Below are positions 7,237 to 14,270 of a stretch of DNA of 22,634 nt, in pieces. Every line of letters starts with the position of its first letter. Position 1 is the stretch's first letter. The stretch is from Roseateles depolymerans (GTDB taxonomy: Bacteria > Pseudomonadota > Gammaproteobacteria > Burkholderiales > Burkholderiaceae_C). The stretch is taken from assembly GCA_003241055.1 (NCBI GenBank), contig QFOD01000037.1, positions 1 through 22,634 of the forward strand, in the 5' to 3' direction. Both the position numbers and the translations under genes were made by a program. The notes below the pieces were generated by a model. The model did not search any database. It was not told the DNA's origin and saw nothing but the letters and a program-made list of their open reading frames with translations.

Positions 7237-8727
7237 TCAGGCGCCCAGCAGCTCGAACAGCAGGGCCAGCTGGCTGGCGAGGAGCAGGTCTTGCCGGCTC
7301 CAGGCGCGGGTGGCCTGTGCGTCCACCAGCCAGAGCGCGCCGTGCAGGCGGCCGGCCCGGAACAGCGGCACCTCGATGCGGGCCTGGGTGCCACCGGGCA
7401 GGCCGGACAGCTCCGCATGGCAGGGGTGCAGGGCGGCGTCGGGCAGGGCCAGCGGTATGCCGTGGCGGCCCAGCAGGTCGAGATAGCGGGCCTGCTGCTG
7501 CGGGTGCAGCGCGGGCTCGCCGTCCAGCTGCCAGCGCTGCACCTGCGCCAGACCCAGGATGCGCCGGCCGGCGGCCTGCAGTTCGGCCCGCACCTCGGCG
7601 GGTGTGAGCGTGCTCAGGCGCGCGCGCTCGCCGCTGAGCTGCAGCATCAGCTCCTCGGGGGTCACGGCAGCCTGCGCCGGCTCGGCATCCGGCGCGGCCA
7701 GCGGCGCGCGTGCGGGCAGGCTCAGGCGTTCGATCTCGGACTGCAGGGCCAGGTGTTGCCGCAGATGTTCGAGGGCGCCGGCGGCGTCGCCCTCCTGCTG
7801 CAGCAGGTCGGCTAGCTGGCGGTGGGCCTGGCGGGCCTGGGCGCGGGCGTGGATGCGCTGGGCCAGCGCCAGCGCGTGGCGGGTGGAGCGCACGGCGGCG
7901 GCGTTGTCGCCGCGCGCCAGTGCGATCTCGGTCCAGGTGCGGCTGGCCGCGCCCTCCAGCCAGGGGTAGCCGTGGCGGGCGGCAATGTCGAGCGCGAGCC
8001 GGCAGTCGGCAATCGCCCAGTCCATGCGCTGCCGGGCCAGCGCGGCGCGGGCGAGGTGCCAGTGGGCCTCGGCCTCGAATTCGCGGTGCTGGCCGCGCCG
8101 CGCGGCAGCCAGGCCGTGGCTGAACTGACGTTCCGCGGCCTGCAGCTCGCCGGTCTCGATCAGGCCGACGCCGAGGTTCAGCGCCAGCTTGGCGGCCAGG
8201 TAGCTGTCATCCTGCCCGGCCGCAGTGCGGGCGCCCGGCCCGCTGAGCTGCTGGGCGGCATCGCGCATCTGGCGCAGGCCGCGTGGCCAGTCGCCCTGGG
8301 CGTAGTGCAGCTGGCCCAGGCCGATGCGGGCGGCCACGCCGGTCTGCGGGTGGTTGCAGACCTCGGCCAGGTCCAGGGCCCGGGACCATTGCTCGCCGGC
8401 CAGCTGGTATTCGCCCTGCTGATAGGCGATGCGGGCCAGCGCCTCGCACACCCGCGCGGCCTGCACCGGAAAGTGGGCCGCCGCCGCCTGCGCGCCGGCA
8501 TGCTCCAGCTCGGGCTGCAACTCCTGCGCCCGGCCGCGGGGCTCCAGCAGCGCGAAGCGGGCGTAAAGCGCATCGATGCCGGAGGCCACATCGCCATCGG
8601 CCATCGCCTGCGCGCTCAGCCGCGCCAGCAGGCGCTCGGCCGCGGCCGGATGGCGGCGCGACACCTGGGCGATGCGGTCGAGCACGGCGGCCAGGGCATC
8701 GCAGGCGGCAGGATTGAGGGTGAACAC
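7237..8727 (-). CDS. TPR-repeat protein with C-terminal GAF-like domain
   Basis: About 496 residues, starting at a GTG codon with no clear ribosome site. Residues about 50-330 are alanine-rich helical pairs of TPR type, with blocks such as LARIAYQQGEYQLAGEQWSRAL, GLGQLHYAQGDWPRGLRQM and LALNLGVGLIETGELQAAERQF. The last 130 residues (LSTLTPAEVRAEL... to the end) look like a GAF-like sensory domain. There is no GGDEF, kinase or HTH output domain and no signal peptide, so it would act through protein contacts. Similar TPR-GAF architectures occur as the input half of signalling proteins; this may be a stand-alone version. It could be cotranscribed with lplT and is divergent from the GlcNAc operon. 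Function is not known to me. Confidence 0.8.
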   Translation of the reverse strand: MFTLNPAACDALAAVLDRIAQVSRRHPAAAERLLARLSAQAMADGDVASGIDALYARFALLEPRGRAQELQPELEHAGAQAAAAHFPVQAARVCEALARIAYQQGEYQLAGEQWSRALDLAEVCNHPQTGVAARIGLGQLHYAQGDWPRGLRQMRDAAQQLSGPGARTAAGQDDSYLAAKLALNLGVGLIETGELQAAERQFSHGLAAARRGQHREFEAEAHWHLARAALARQRMDWAIADCRLALDIAARHGYPWLEGAASRTWTEIALARGDNAAAVRSTRHALALAQRIHARAQARQAHRQLADLLQQEGDAAGALEHLRQHLALQSEIERLSLPARAPLAAPDAEPAQAAVTPEELMLQLSGERARLSTLTPAEVRAELQAAGRRILGLAQVQRWQLDGEPALHPQQQARYLDLLGRHGIPLALPDAALHPCHAELSGLPGGTQARIEVPLFRAGRLHGALWLVDAQATRAWSRQDLLLASQLALLFELLGA

Positions 8728-8837
8728 GGCGCAGGCGGGTGGGGTTGGAGTCGGCTGCTATTCTTGCCACTCGCGCGCCCCGCGCGGGCGGGTTGGCCTA
8801 CGGTGGGTGCCGTCGGGCCATGAAGGCAGCTTATGGG

Positions 8838-8855
8838 TAGACCAGTTTAAAGCCA
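8838..8855 (-). promoter_or_regulatory. degenerate GntR (NagQ-type) half-site pair
   Basis: On the minus strand TGGCTTT-AAAC-TGGTCTA has the same 7-4-7 direct-repeat layout as the strong site at 8874-8891, with 5 of 7 matches in each half to TGGTATT. The second half reads ACTGGTCTA, like half of the palindromic sites of other GlcNAc regulators of the HutC/GntR group such as DasR. It points toward the divergent TPR gene. Confidence 0.3.
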
Positions 8856-8856
8856 A

Positions 8857-8885
8857 TTGACGCCCCTTGCCGTTGGTATTAGAGT
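8857..8885 (+). promoter_or_regulatory. promoter of the GlcNAc operon
   Basis: TTGACG (8857-8862) and TAGAGT (8880-8885), separated by 17 bases, form a plausible sigma-70 promoter. The start point would be about base 8892, only a few bases before the kinase ATG at 8895. The -10 is only 4/6 to consensus and overlaps the proposed operator, as expected of a repressed promoter. Confidence 0.5.
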
Positions 8886-8891
8886 GGTATC
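8874..8891 (+). promoter_or_regulatory. NagQ-like operator (direct repeat)
   Basis: TGGTATT-AGAG-TGGTATC, a nearly perfect direct repeat of a 7-base unit spaced by 4 bases, sits directly upstream of the kinase start. A related copy, TGGACTG-AGAG-TGGTATG, sits in front of the TonB receptor. From memory, the NagQ box described in Xanthomonas GlcNAc genes is also a TGGTATT direct repeat spaced by 4 bases. The likely protein is the GntR regulator encoded second in this operon. Confidence 0.65.
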
Positions 8892-8894
8892 GAA

Positions 8895-9791
8895 ATGCTG
8901 CTCGATTCCACGCTCGTCACCCGCCAAGCACGTGTCCAGGCTCCCCGTTGGTGGGTGGGCATAGACGGTGGCGGCACCTCCACGCGGGCCCTGGTGGCCG
9001 ATGCCCAGGGGCAGGTGCTGGGGCGCGGCGAGGCCGGTGCCTCGGCGCTCGGCCAAGGGGCCGAGCAGGCCTGGCGCCATATCGCCGAGGCCGCCCAGCG
9101 GGCCGTGCCCGGCATCCATCTTCCAGACTGCGCGCTGGGCCTGGGCCTGTCCGGCACCGGGGTGCCGGCGCAGTTGCAGGCCTTTCTGGCCGCCGACCCG
9201 GGCGTGGCCCGGCTGGCGCTGATCACCGACGGTCTCGCCGGCGTGCTGGGGGCCCATGGCGGGCGCCCCGGTGCGGTGCTGGTGGCCGGCACCGGCTCGG
9301 TGGCCGAGGCCCTGCTGCCGGATGGCTCGCGTCGCCTGGTGGGCGGCTGGGGCTGGCAGATTGGTGACGAGGGCAGCGGGGCCTGGCTGGGTCAGCAGGC
9401 CATGCGCCTGGCGCAGGCCGCCTTCGATGGCCGCGCGCCGGCCGGACCGCTGGCGCGTGCCGTGTGGCAGCAGGCCGGCGAGAGCCGCGAGGCGCTGCTG
9501 GCCTTCTGCGCCGCAGCGGGCCAGGCCGGCTACGCGAGCCTGGCGCCGCTGGTGTTCACCCACGAGGCCGCCGACGCGGCCGCCGCCGCGTTGCTGGCCG
9601 ATGCCGCGCGCGCGCTGGATCGGCTCGCCGCCGCCCTTGATGCCACGCTGCCGATCGCGCTGGCCGGCAGCGTGGCGCAACGCCTGGCCCCGCGCCTGGG
9701 CGCGGCGTTGCAGGCCCGTCTCGTCAACCCGCAGGGCGACGCCGTGTCCGGCGCGCTCTGGCTGATCCAGCAGGATTGCCCCGCCGCATGA
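8895..9791 (+). CDS. BadF/BadG-type ATPase, N-acetylglucosamine kinase
   Basis: A 298-residue member of the BadF/BadG/BcrA ATPase family within the ASKHA fold. It carries the phosphate-1 loop GIDGGGTST (22-30), a TDGLAGVLGAHGG block, the GTGSVAEA loop and WGWQIGDEGSGAWLG. These are hallmarks of NAGK/NagK and glucosamine kinase enzymes, which make GlcNAc-6-P (or GlcN-6-P) in the cytoplasm. First gene of the GlcNAc operon, followed by the regulator with an ATGA overlap at 9788-9791. The ATG at 8895 has no ribosome site; the operator and predicted transcription start lie just before it, so it may be translated from a leaderless or nearly leaderless mRNA. GlcNAc is favoured over GlcN because nagA is present. 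Confidence 0.88.
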   Translation: MLLDSTLVTRQARVQAPRWWVGIDGGGTSTRALVADAQGQVLGRGEAGASALGQGAEQAWRHIAEAAQRAVPGIHLPDCALGLGLSGTGVPAQLQAFLAADPGVARLALITDGLAGVLGAHGGRPGAVLVAGTGSVAEALLPDGSRRLVGGWGWQIGDEGSGAWLGQQAMRLAQAAFDGRAPAGPLARAVWQQAGESREALLAFCAAAGQAGYASLAPLVFTHEAADAAAAALLADAARALDRLAAALDATLPIALAGSVAQRLAPRLGAALQARLVNPQGDAVSGALWLIQQDCPAA

Positions 9792-10522
9792 GCACCCGCG
9801 CCGTCTTCGACTTCAAACCCGACCCCAGCGCGGCGTCGCCGCTGTACATGCAGCTGGCCCAGGCGCTGGCTCAGGCCATACGCGACGGCGTGTTCCATGC
9901 CGACGAGGCGCTGCCCTCCGAGCGCGTGCTGGCCGAGCAGCTGGACCTGTCCCGCGTGACGGCGCGCAAGGCCATCGACCGGCTGGTGGAGCAGGGCCTC
10001 ATCATCCGCAAGCGCGGTTCGGGCAACTACATCGCGCCCAAGCTGGAACAGCCGCTGACCCGCCTGACCAGCTTCTCGGAGGAACTGCACCAGCGCGGCT
10101 TCGTGCCCAGCTCGCGCTGGCTGCTGCGCGGCTTCACGCCGGCCGCGCCGGACGAGCAGTTGTCGCTGGAGCTCAAGAGCGGCGAGCGCGTCGCGCGCCT
10201 GGAGCGCCTGCGCCTGGCCGATCAGGTGGTGATGGCCTACGAGGTGAGCGTGCTGCCGCAGAGCGTGCTGTCCGATCCGCAGAAGGTCGAGGCCTCGCTC
10301 TACAGCCACCTGGGCGAACGCGCGCCGGTGCGGGCGCTGCAGCACATCCGCGCGCTGAATGCCGACGCCAAGCTGGCCGGCCTGCTGGAGGTGCCGCTGG
10401 GTGCGGCCGTGCTCTTCATCACCCGCGTGGGCTATCTGGCCAGCGGCAAGGCGGTGGAGCTGACGCACTCGTACTGCCGCAGCGACTACTACGACTTCGT
10501 GGCTGAGATGCGGCGTGACTAA
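9788..10522 (+). CDS. GntR-family (HutC/UTRA) regulator of GlcNAc genes
   Basis: A 244-residue regulator. Residues about 12-80 form the winged helix (PLYMQLAQALAQAI, ALPSERVLAEQLDLSRVTAR, IIRKRGSGNYIAP). Residues about 95-240 form a UTRA ligand domain of the HutC subfamily, ending with a typical VELTHSYCRSDYYDFVAE. Family members in this position (NagR in Bacillus, DasR in Streptomyces, NagQ in Xanthomonas) sense GlcN-6-P or GlcNAc-6-P and repress uptake and catabolic genes. ATG 9788 overlaps the kinase stop (ATGA), so it is translated with the kinase and probably autoregulated through the site at 8874-8891. The ligand is inferred. Confidence 0.9.
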   Translation: MSTRAVFDFKPDPSAASPLYMQLAQALAQAIRDGVFHADEALPSERVLAEQLDLSRVTARKAIDRLVEQGLIIRKRGSGNYIAPKLEQPLTRLTSFSEELHQRGFVPSSRWLLRGFTPAAPDEQLSLELKSGERVARLERLRLADQVVMAYEVSVLPQSVLSDPQKVEASLYSHLGERAPVRALQHIRALNADAKLAGLLEVPLGAAVLFITRVGYLASGKAVELTHSYCRSDYYDFVAEMRRD

Positions 10523-10640
10523 GGCTCCCCCCCTACGCGCTGCGCGCGCCCCCTCGAGGGGGCAACACCGACTGACCGGCAAAGCCGGATCAGCGGTGTT
10601 CGCTGGAGGGGTGGCGGGCTGCGCCGCCACGCAGGAAGAG
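10523..10640. repeat. repeat-like multi-hairpin element inside the operon
   Basis: The 126-base gap between the regulator and nagA contains a perfect 16-base palindrome GCCCCCTCGAGGGGGC (10548-10563), a 16-bp stem with two single-base bulges (10564-10600, AACACCG...CGGTGTT around CCGGCAAAGCCGG) and a GTGGCGG/CCGCCAC stem (10611-10630). The composition resembles interspersed intergenic repeats I remember from Burkholderiales genomes. Only one copy is present in the window. It may act as an RNA processing or stability barrier in the operon mRNA. Confidence 0.6.
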
Positions 10641-10648
10641 GGGCGGTG

Positions 10649-11770
10649 ATGTTGTTGGAGGCGGATTTCCTGACACCCGACGGCTGGCTGCGAGGGCAGC
10701 TGTTGGCCGAGGGCGGGCGCATTGCGTCGCTGCGCGGCGAGCCGCTGGACGCGGCGCGGGTGGGCGAAGACGGGCGGGCGATTGCGCTGCCGGGCTTCAT
10801 CGACACCCATGTGCACGGCGGAGGCGGGCGCGACACGATGGAAGCGGGTGACGCGATCGAGACCATCGCGCGGCGCCATGCGCGCCACGGCACGACCGCC
10901 CTGCTGGCCACCACCATGACCGCGCCGCTGGCCGACATCGAGGCCGCGCTGCAAGCCCTGGCTCCGGTGTGCCGCACACGCGGCGCGCAGTCGGCGCGGG
11001 TGCTGGGCGTGCATCTGGAAGGCCCGTTCATCAACCCGGCCCGGCTGGGCGCGCAACCCGCGCACGCGGTGCCGGCCACGCTGGCCGAGCTGCAACGGCT
11101 GGACGCGATCGCGCCCATCAAGGTGCTGACGCTGGCGCCCGAGGTGGGCGGCCACCTGGCGCTGATCGGCCCGCTGCGCGACCTGGGCATACGCGTGCAG
11201 ATCGGCCACAGCGCCGGCAGCTATGAGGACGGCGTCGCCGCGCTGAACGCCGGCGCGGCCGGGTTCACCCATCTGTTCAACGCGATGAGCGGGCTGCATC
11301 ACCGCGAGCCCGGCATGGTGGGCGCGGCGCTGGCCCATGCGCAGGCGGCCGAGCTCATCCCCGACCTGCTGCATGTGCACCCTGGCGCGATACACACCGC
11401 GCTGCGCTGCATTCCGGGCCTGTTCTGCGTGACCGACTCCACCGCCGCCGCCGGCATGCCGGATGGCGACTACCGCCTGGGCGAACACTCGGTGCGCAAG
11501 TGCCTGGGCGGCGTGCGCCTGGCCGACGGCACGCTGGCCGGCAGCGCGCTGACCATGGACCAGGCGCTGCGCAATCTGGTGAGCCTGGGCCTGACGCTGG
11601 CCGAGGCGTCCTGGCGCACCTCGACGGCCACGGCCGACTATCTGGGCCTGGCCGATCGTGGCCGCCTGGTGCCGGGGGCCTGGGCCGATCTGGTGGTTTT
11701 TGATGCCGGGCTCGCGCTGCGGCAGGTGTTTGTGGAAGGTGAAGAGATCGATGTCGTCCCTGATGCTTGA
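10649..11770 (+). CDS. nagA: N-acetylglucosamine-6-phosphate deacetylase
   Basis: A 373-residue amidohydrolase that converts GlcNAc-6-P to GlcN-6-P and acetate in the cytoplasm. Metal and catalytic residues are visible: HVH (54-56), Glu124 in HLEGPFINP, His187 in QIGHS, His208 in THLFNAMSG with HHREPG following, and catalytic Asp263 in CVTDSTAAAG. Length and order of motifs match NagA. ATG 10649 follows a GGAAGAGGGG ribosome site; GTG 10646 is immediately upstream. The 3' end overlaps the next gene by 20 bases. Confidence 0.94.
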   Translation: MLLEADFLTPDGWLRGQLLAEGGRIASLRGEPLDAARVGEDGRAIALPGFIDTHVHGGGGRDTMEAGDAIETIARRHARHGTTALLATTMTAPLADIEAALQALAPVCRTRGAQSARVLGVHLEGPFINPARLGAQPAHAVPATLAELQRLDAIAPIKVLTLAPEVGGHLALIGPLRDLGIRVQIGHSAGSYEDGVAALNAGAAGFTHLFNAMSGLHHREPGMVGAALAHAQAAELIPDLLHVHPGAIHTALRCIPGLFCVTDSTAAAGMPDGDYRLGEHSVRKCLGGVRLADGTLAGSALTMDQALRNLVSLGLTLAEASWRTSTATADYLGLADRGRLVPGAWADLVVFDAGLALRQVFVEGEEIDVVPDA

Positions 11771-12773
11771 AGAGGCGCTGAGCGCGCCTGATGCCGTGGC
11801 CCGCCAGCTGGCGGCCGATTCGCTGAGCTATGCCCGCCTGGGCGAATCGCTGCGTGCCCAGCCGCCGTCCAGCGTGCTGACCATCGCGCGCGGCAGCTCT
11901 GACCATGCGGCCCACTACCTGGCCTACCTGGTGATGGCCCGACTGGGCCGGCTGGTGACCTCGCTGCCGATGTCGCTGATCACGCTCTACCAGAGCCGCA
12001 TCCACTGCGAGGGCCTGCTGTCGCTGGCGTTCTCGCAGTCCGGCCAGAGCCCCGACCTCGTGGCCCCCACGCAGTTCTTCCGCGACGGTGGCGCCCGCAC
12101 CGTGGCCTTCGTGAACGCCGGCGGCTCGCCGCTGGCCGCCGCAGCCGAGCATGTGTTCGAGCTGCACGCCGGGCCGGAGAAGAGCGTGGCCGCCACCAAG
12201 AGCTACATCACGCAGCTGGTGGCCGGTGCGCGCGTGGTGGCGGCCTGGCAGCAGGACGATGCCCTGCAGGCCGCGCTGCAGGCGCTGCCCGAGGTGCTGA
12301 CGCGCGCCGCCGCGCAGGACTGGAGTGCCGCGCTGCCGGTGCTGCAGTCCACCGACCGGCTGTTCGTCATCGGCCGCGGCACCGGCCTTGCGGTCGCGAT
12401 GGAGGCCGCGCTCAAGCTCAAGGAGACCAGCGGCATCCAGGCCGAGGCCTTCTCGGGCGCCGAGGTCAAGCACGGCCCCATGGCGTTGGTGCGCGACGGC
12501 TACCCGCTGCTGGTGTTCGCGCCGCGCGGCCCGGCCCAGGCGGGGCTGCTGGCGCTGGCCGACGAGATGCGCGGCCGCGGCGCGCGCGTGCTGCTGGCCG
12601 CACCGGCCGGCACGCCCGGCGCCGAGCTGCCGCTGGTGGCCACCGGCAACGAAGACCTGGACCCGATCGCGCTGGTGCAGAGCTTCTATCCCATGGTCGA
12701 GTCGCTGGCGCGTGCGCGGGGCTTCAACCCCGATGTGCCGCCCAACCTGGCCAAGGTCACGAAAACGCACTGA
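11751..12773 (+). CDS. SIS-domain glucosamine-6-phosphate deaminase, NagB-II type
   Basis: A 340-residue protein with two SIS (sugar isomerase) domains, equal to the isomerase half of GlmS without the glutaminase domain. Visible blocks are ARGSSDHAAHY (47-57), SQSGQSPD (95-102), GPEKSVAATKSYITQ and IGRGTGLAVAMEAALKLKE, ending NLAKVTKTH. The family includes NagB-II and AgaS, which deaminate GlcN-6-P to fructose-6-P and ammonia. No classical NagB is present in the window, so this should complete the pathway. ATG 11751 has a good AAGGTGAAGAG ribosome site and lies within the end of nagA, indicating coupled translation. ATG 11763 is a poorer alternative. Confidence 0.88.
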   Translation: MSSLMLEEALSAPDAVARQLAADSLSYARLGESLRAQPPSSVLTIARGSSDHAAHYLAYLVMARLGRLVTSLPMSLITLYQSRIHCEGLLSLAFSQSGQSPDLVAPTQFFRDGGARTVAFVNAGGSPLAAAAEHVFELHAGPEKSVAATKSYITQLVAGARVVAAWQQDDALQAALQALPEVLTRAAAQDWSAALPVLQSTDRLFVIGRGTGLAVAMEAALKLKETSGIQAEAFSGAEVKHGPMALVRDGYPLLVFAPRGPAQAGLLALADEMRGRGARVLLAAPAGTPGAELPLVATGNEDLDPIALVQSFYPMVESLARARGFNPDVPPNLAKVTKTH

Positions 12774-12785
12774 GCTGGAGCCGCC

Positions 12786-14270
12786 ATGAGTGCTTTTGAT
12801 GCAGGCCGTCTGGTGATGGTCGACATTCCCGGCCAGTCGCTGGACGCCGACACCGCCGCCTTCCTGCGCGCGCACCAGATCCGCTCGGTCTGCCTGTTCC
12901 GCAAGAACCTGGGGCAGGAGGACGAGGTGAGGGCGCTGGTGGCCGACCTGATCGCGGTGCTGGGCCCGGAGGCGCTGATCGGCATCGACCAGGAGGGCGG
13001 GGCCGTGGTGCGTGCCACCTTCCTGCCGCAGCCGCCGTCGGCGATGGCGCTGGGCTCCGCCTGGCGCGGCGATGCCGACGACAGCCGTGCCGAGGCCGTG
13101 GGCGCTGCGGTGGCGCGCGGGCTCAAGTCGCTGGGCATCAACTGGAACTTCGCGCCGGTGCTGGACGTCAACAACAACCCGGCCAACCCGGTGATCGGCG
13201 AGCGCAGCTTCTCCAGCTGCCCCGACGAGGTGACGGGTCTTGCGCGGGCCTGGATGCGCGGCTCGCTGGCCGAGGGCGTGGCCTGCTGCGTGAAGCACTT
13301 TCCCGGCCATGGCGACACCCATGTGGACTCGCACCATGCGCTGCCCACGGTGGACAAGAGCCGCGCCGAGCTGGACGCGCTGGAGCTGCGCCCCTTCAAG
13401 GCGCTGGCCGCCCAGGCGCCGGCCATGATGACGGCCCACATCGTCTACCCGCAGATCGACGCCGAGCGCCCGGCCACGCTGTCGCCCGAGCTGCTGGGCG
13501 GCATCCTGCGCCGCGACTGGGGCTATGACGGCGTGGTCATCACCGACGCACTGATGATGAAGGCCGTGGCCGAGCGCTTCGGCTACGCGCGCTCCGCGGT
13601 GATGGCGATAGAAGCCGGCGCCGACATGGTGCTGGCCCAGGGCTCGCAGGCCGAGCAGCTGGTGGCCATCAACGCGCTGCGCGAGGCCTTTGCCAGCGGC
13701 CGCCTGACGGCCGCGCAGGGAGAGCGCGCCAATGCGCGGCTGGACCGTCTGGCCCGCGCCTACCCGGCCGGTGCGCGCAGCGACGCCGCCGCCCGCGCGG
13801 CCGACCACGCGCTGATGGACCAGGCCTGGGCCGCCGGCCTGACTGCGCTGCGCGGCGCCCGGCCGCCGCGGCTGAGCGAGCCGGTGCGCGTCATCGTGCA
13901 GGGCGACGTGCCCACCGACATGGTGTCCGAGGCCGGCCCCAAGGGGCGCCAGGCGGTGGCGCTGTTCGACGGCTTCGTCGACGCCCAGGTGCTGATGGTG
14001 GACGACATCGCCGCCCTGGACTGGGCGACGGTGCCGCAGGACGGGCGCTTCAACGTGCTGGTGTCCACGCGGCGCGCGCGCTACGGGGCTGCCGCGCAGG
14101 GCTGGAGGCCCGACCTGCACATCGCGCTGTGGAACCCCTACCAGGCGCTGGATGTCACCGGGCCCACGCTGCTGAGCTGGGGCTTTGCGCCCGGCGCGCT
14201 GGCGGGCGTGAAGGCCTGGCTGGAAGGCCATGCCGAAGCCACCGGCCGCGCACCCGAGGGGCTGGCCTGA
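12786..14270 (+). CDS. nagZ: GH3 beta-N-acetylhexosaminidase, NagZ-like
   Basis: A 494-residue glycoside hydrolase family 3 enzyme. The NagZ signature KHFPGHGDTHVDSHH (170-184) carries the loop His/Asp pair used as general acid/base, and Asp254 in ITDALMM is the expected nucleophile. There is no signal peptide, so it is cytoplasmic. It is about 150 residues longer than E. coli NagZ (341), adding a second alpha/beta domain (from about 335) as in Gram-positive NagZ. Next to an AmpG-like permease it probably cuts GlcNAc from imported chito-oligosaccharides, though muropeptide cleavage is possible. It starts 12 bases after the SIS gene with CTGGAG as ribosome site and ends in TGATG with the permease. 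Confidence 0.9.
   Translation: MSAFDAGRLVMVDIPGQSLDADTAAFLRAHQIRSVCLFRKNLGQEDEVRALVADLIAVLGPEALIGIDQEGGAVVRATFLPQPPSAMALGSAWRGDADDSRAEAVGAAVARGLKSLGINWNFAPVLDVNNNPANPVIGERSFSSCPDEVTGLARAWMRGSLAEGVACCVKHFPGHGDTHVDSHHALPTVDKSRAELDALELRPFKALAAQAPAMMTAHIVYPQIDAERPATLSPELLGGILRRDWGYDGVVITDALMMKAVAERFGYARSAVMAIEAGADMVLAQGSQAEQLVAINALREAFASGRLTAAQGERANARLDRLARAYPAGARSDAAARAADHALMDQAWAAGLTALRGARPPRLSEPVRVIVQGDVPTDMVSEAGPKGRQAVALFDGFVDAQVLMVDDIAALDWATVPQDGRFNVLVSTRRARYGAAAQGWRPDLHIALWNPYQALDVTGPTLLSWGFAPGALAGVKAWLEGHAEATGRAPEGLA

Noticed and set aside
11355..14231. A 958-codon open frame on the minus strand across nagA, SIS and nagZ
   Set aside because: It lies antisense to three clear enzymes and has low-complexity His/Gln/Arg/Gly composition typical of high-GC shadow frames.
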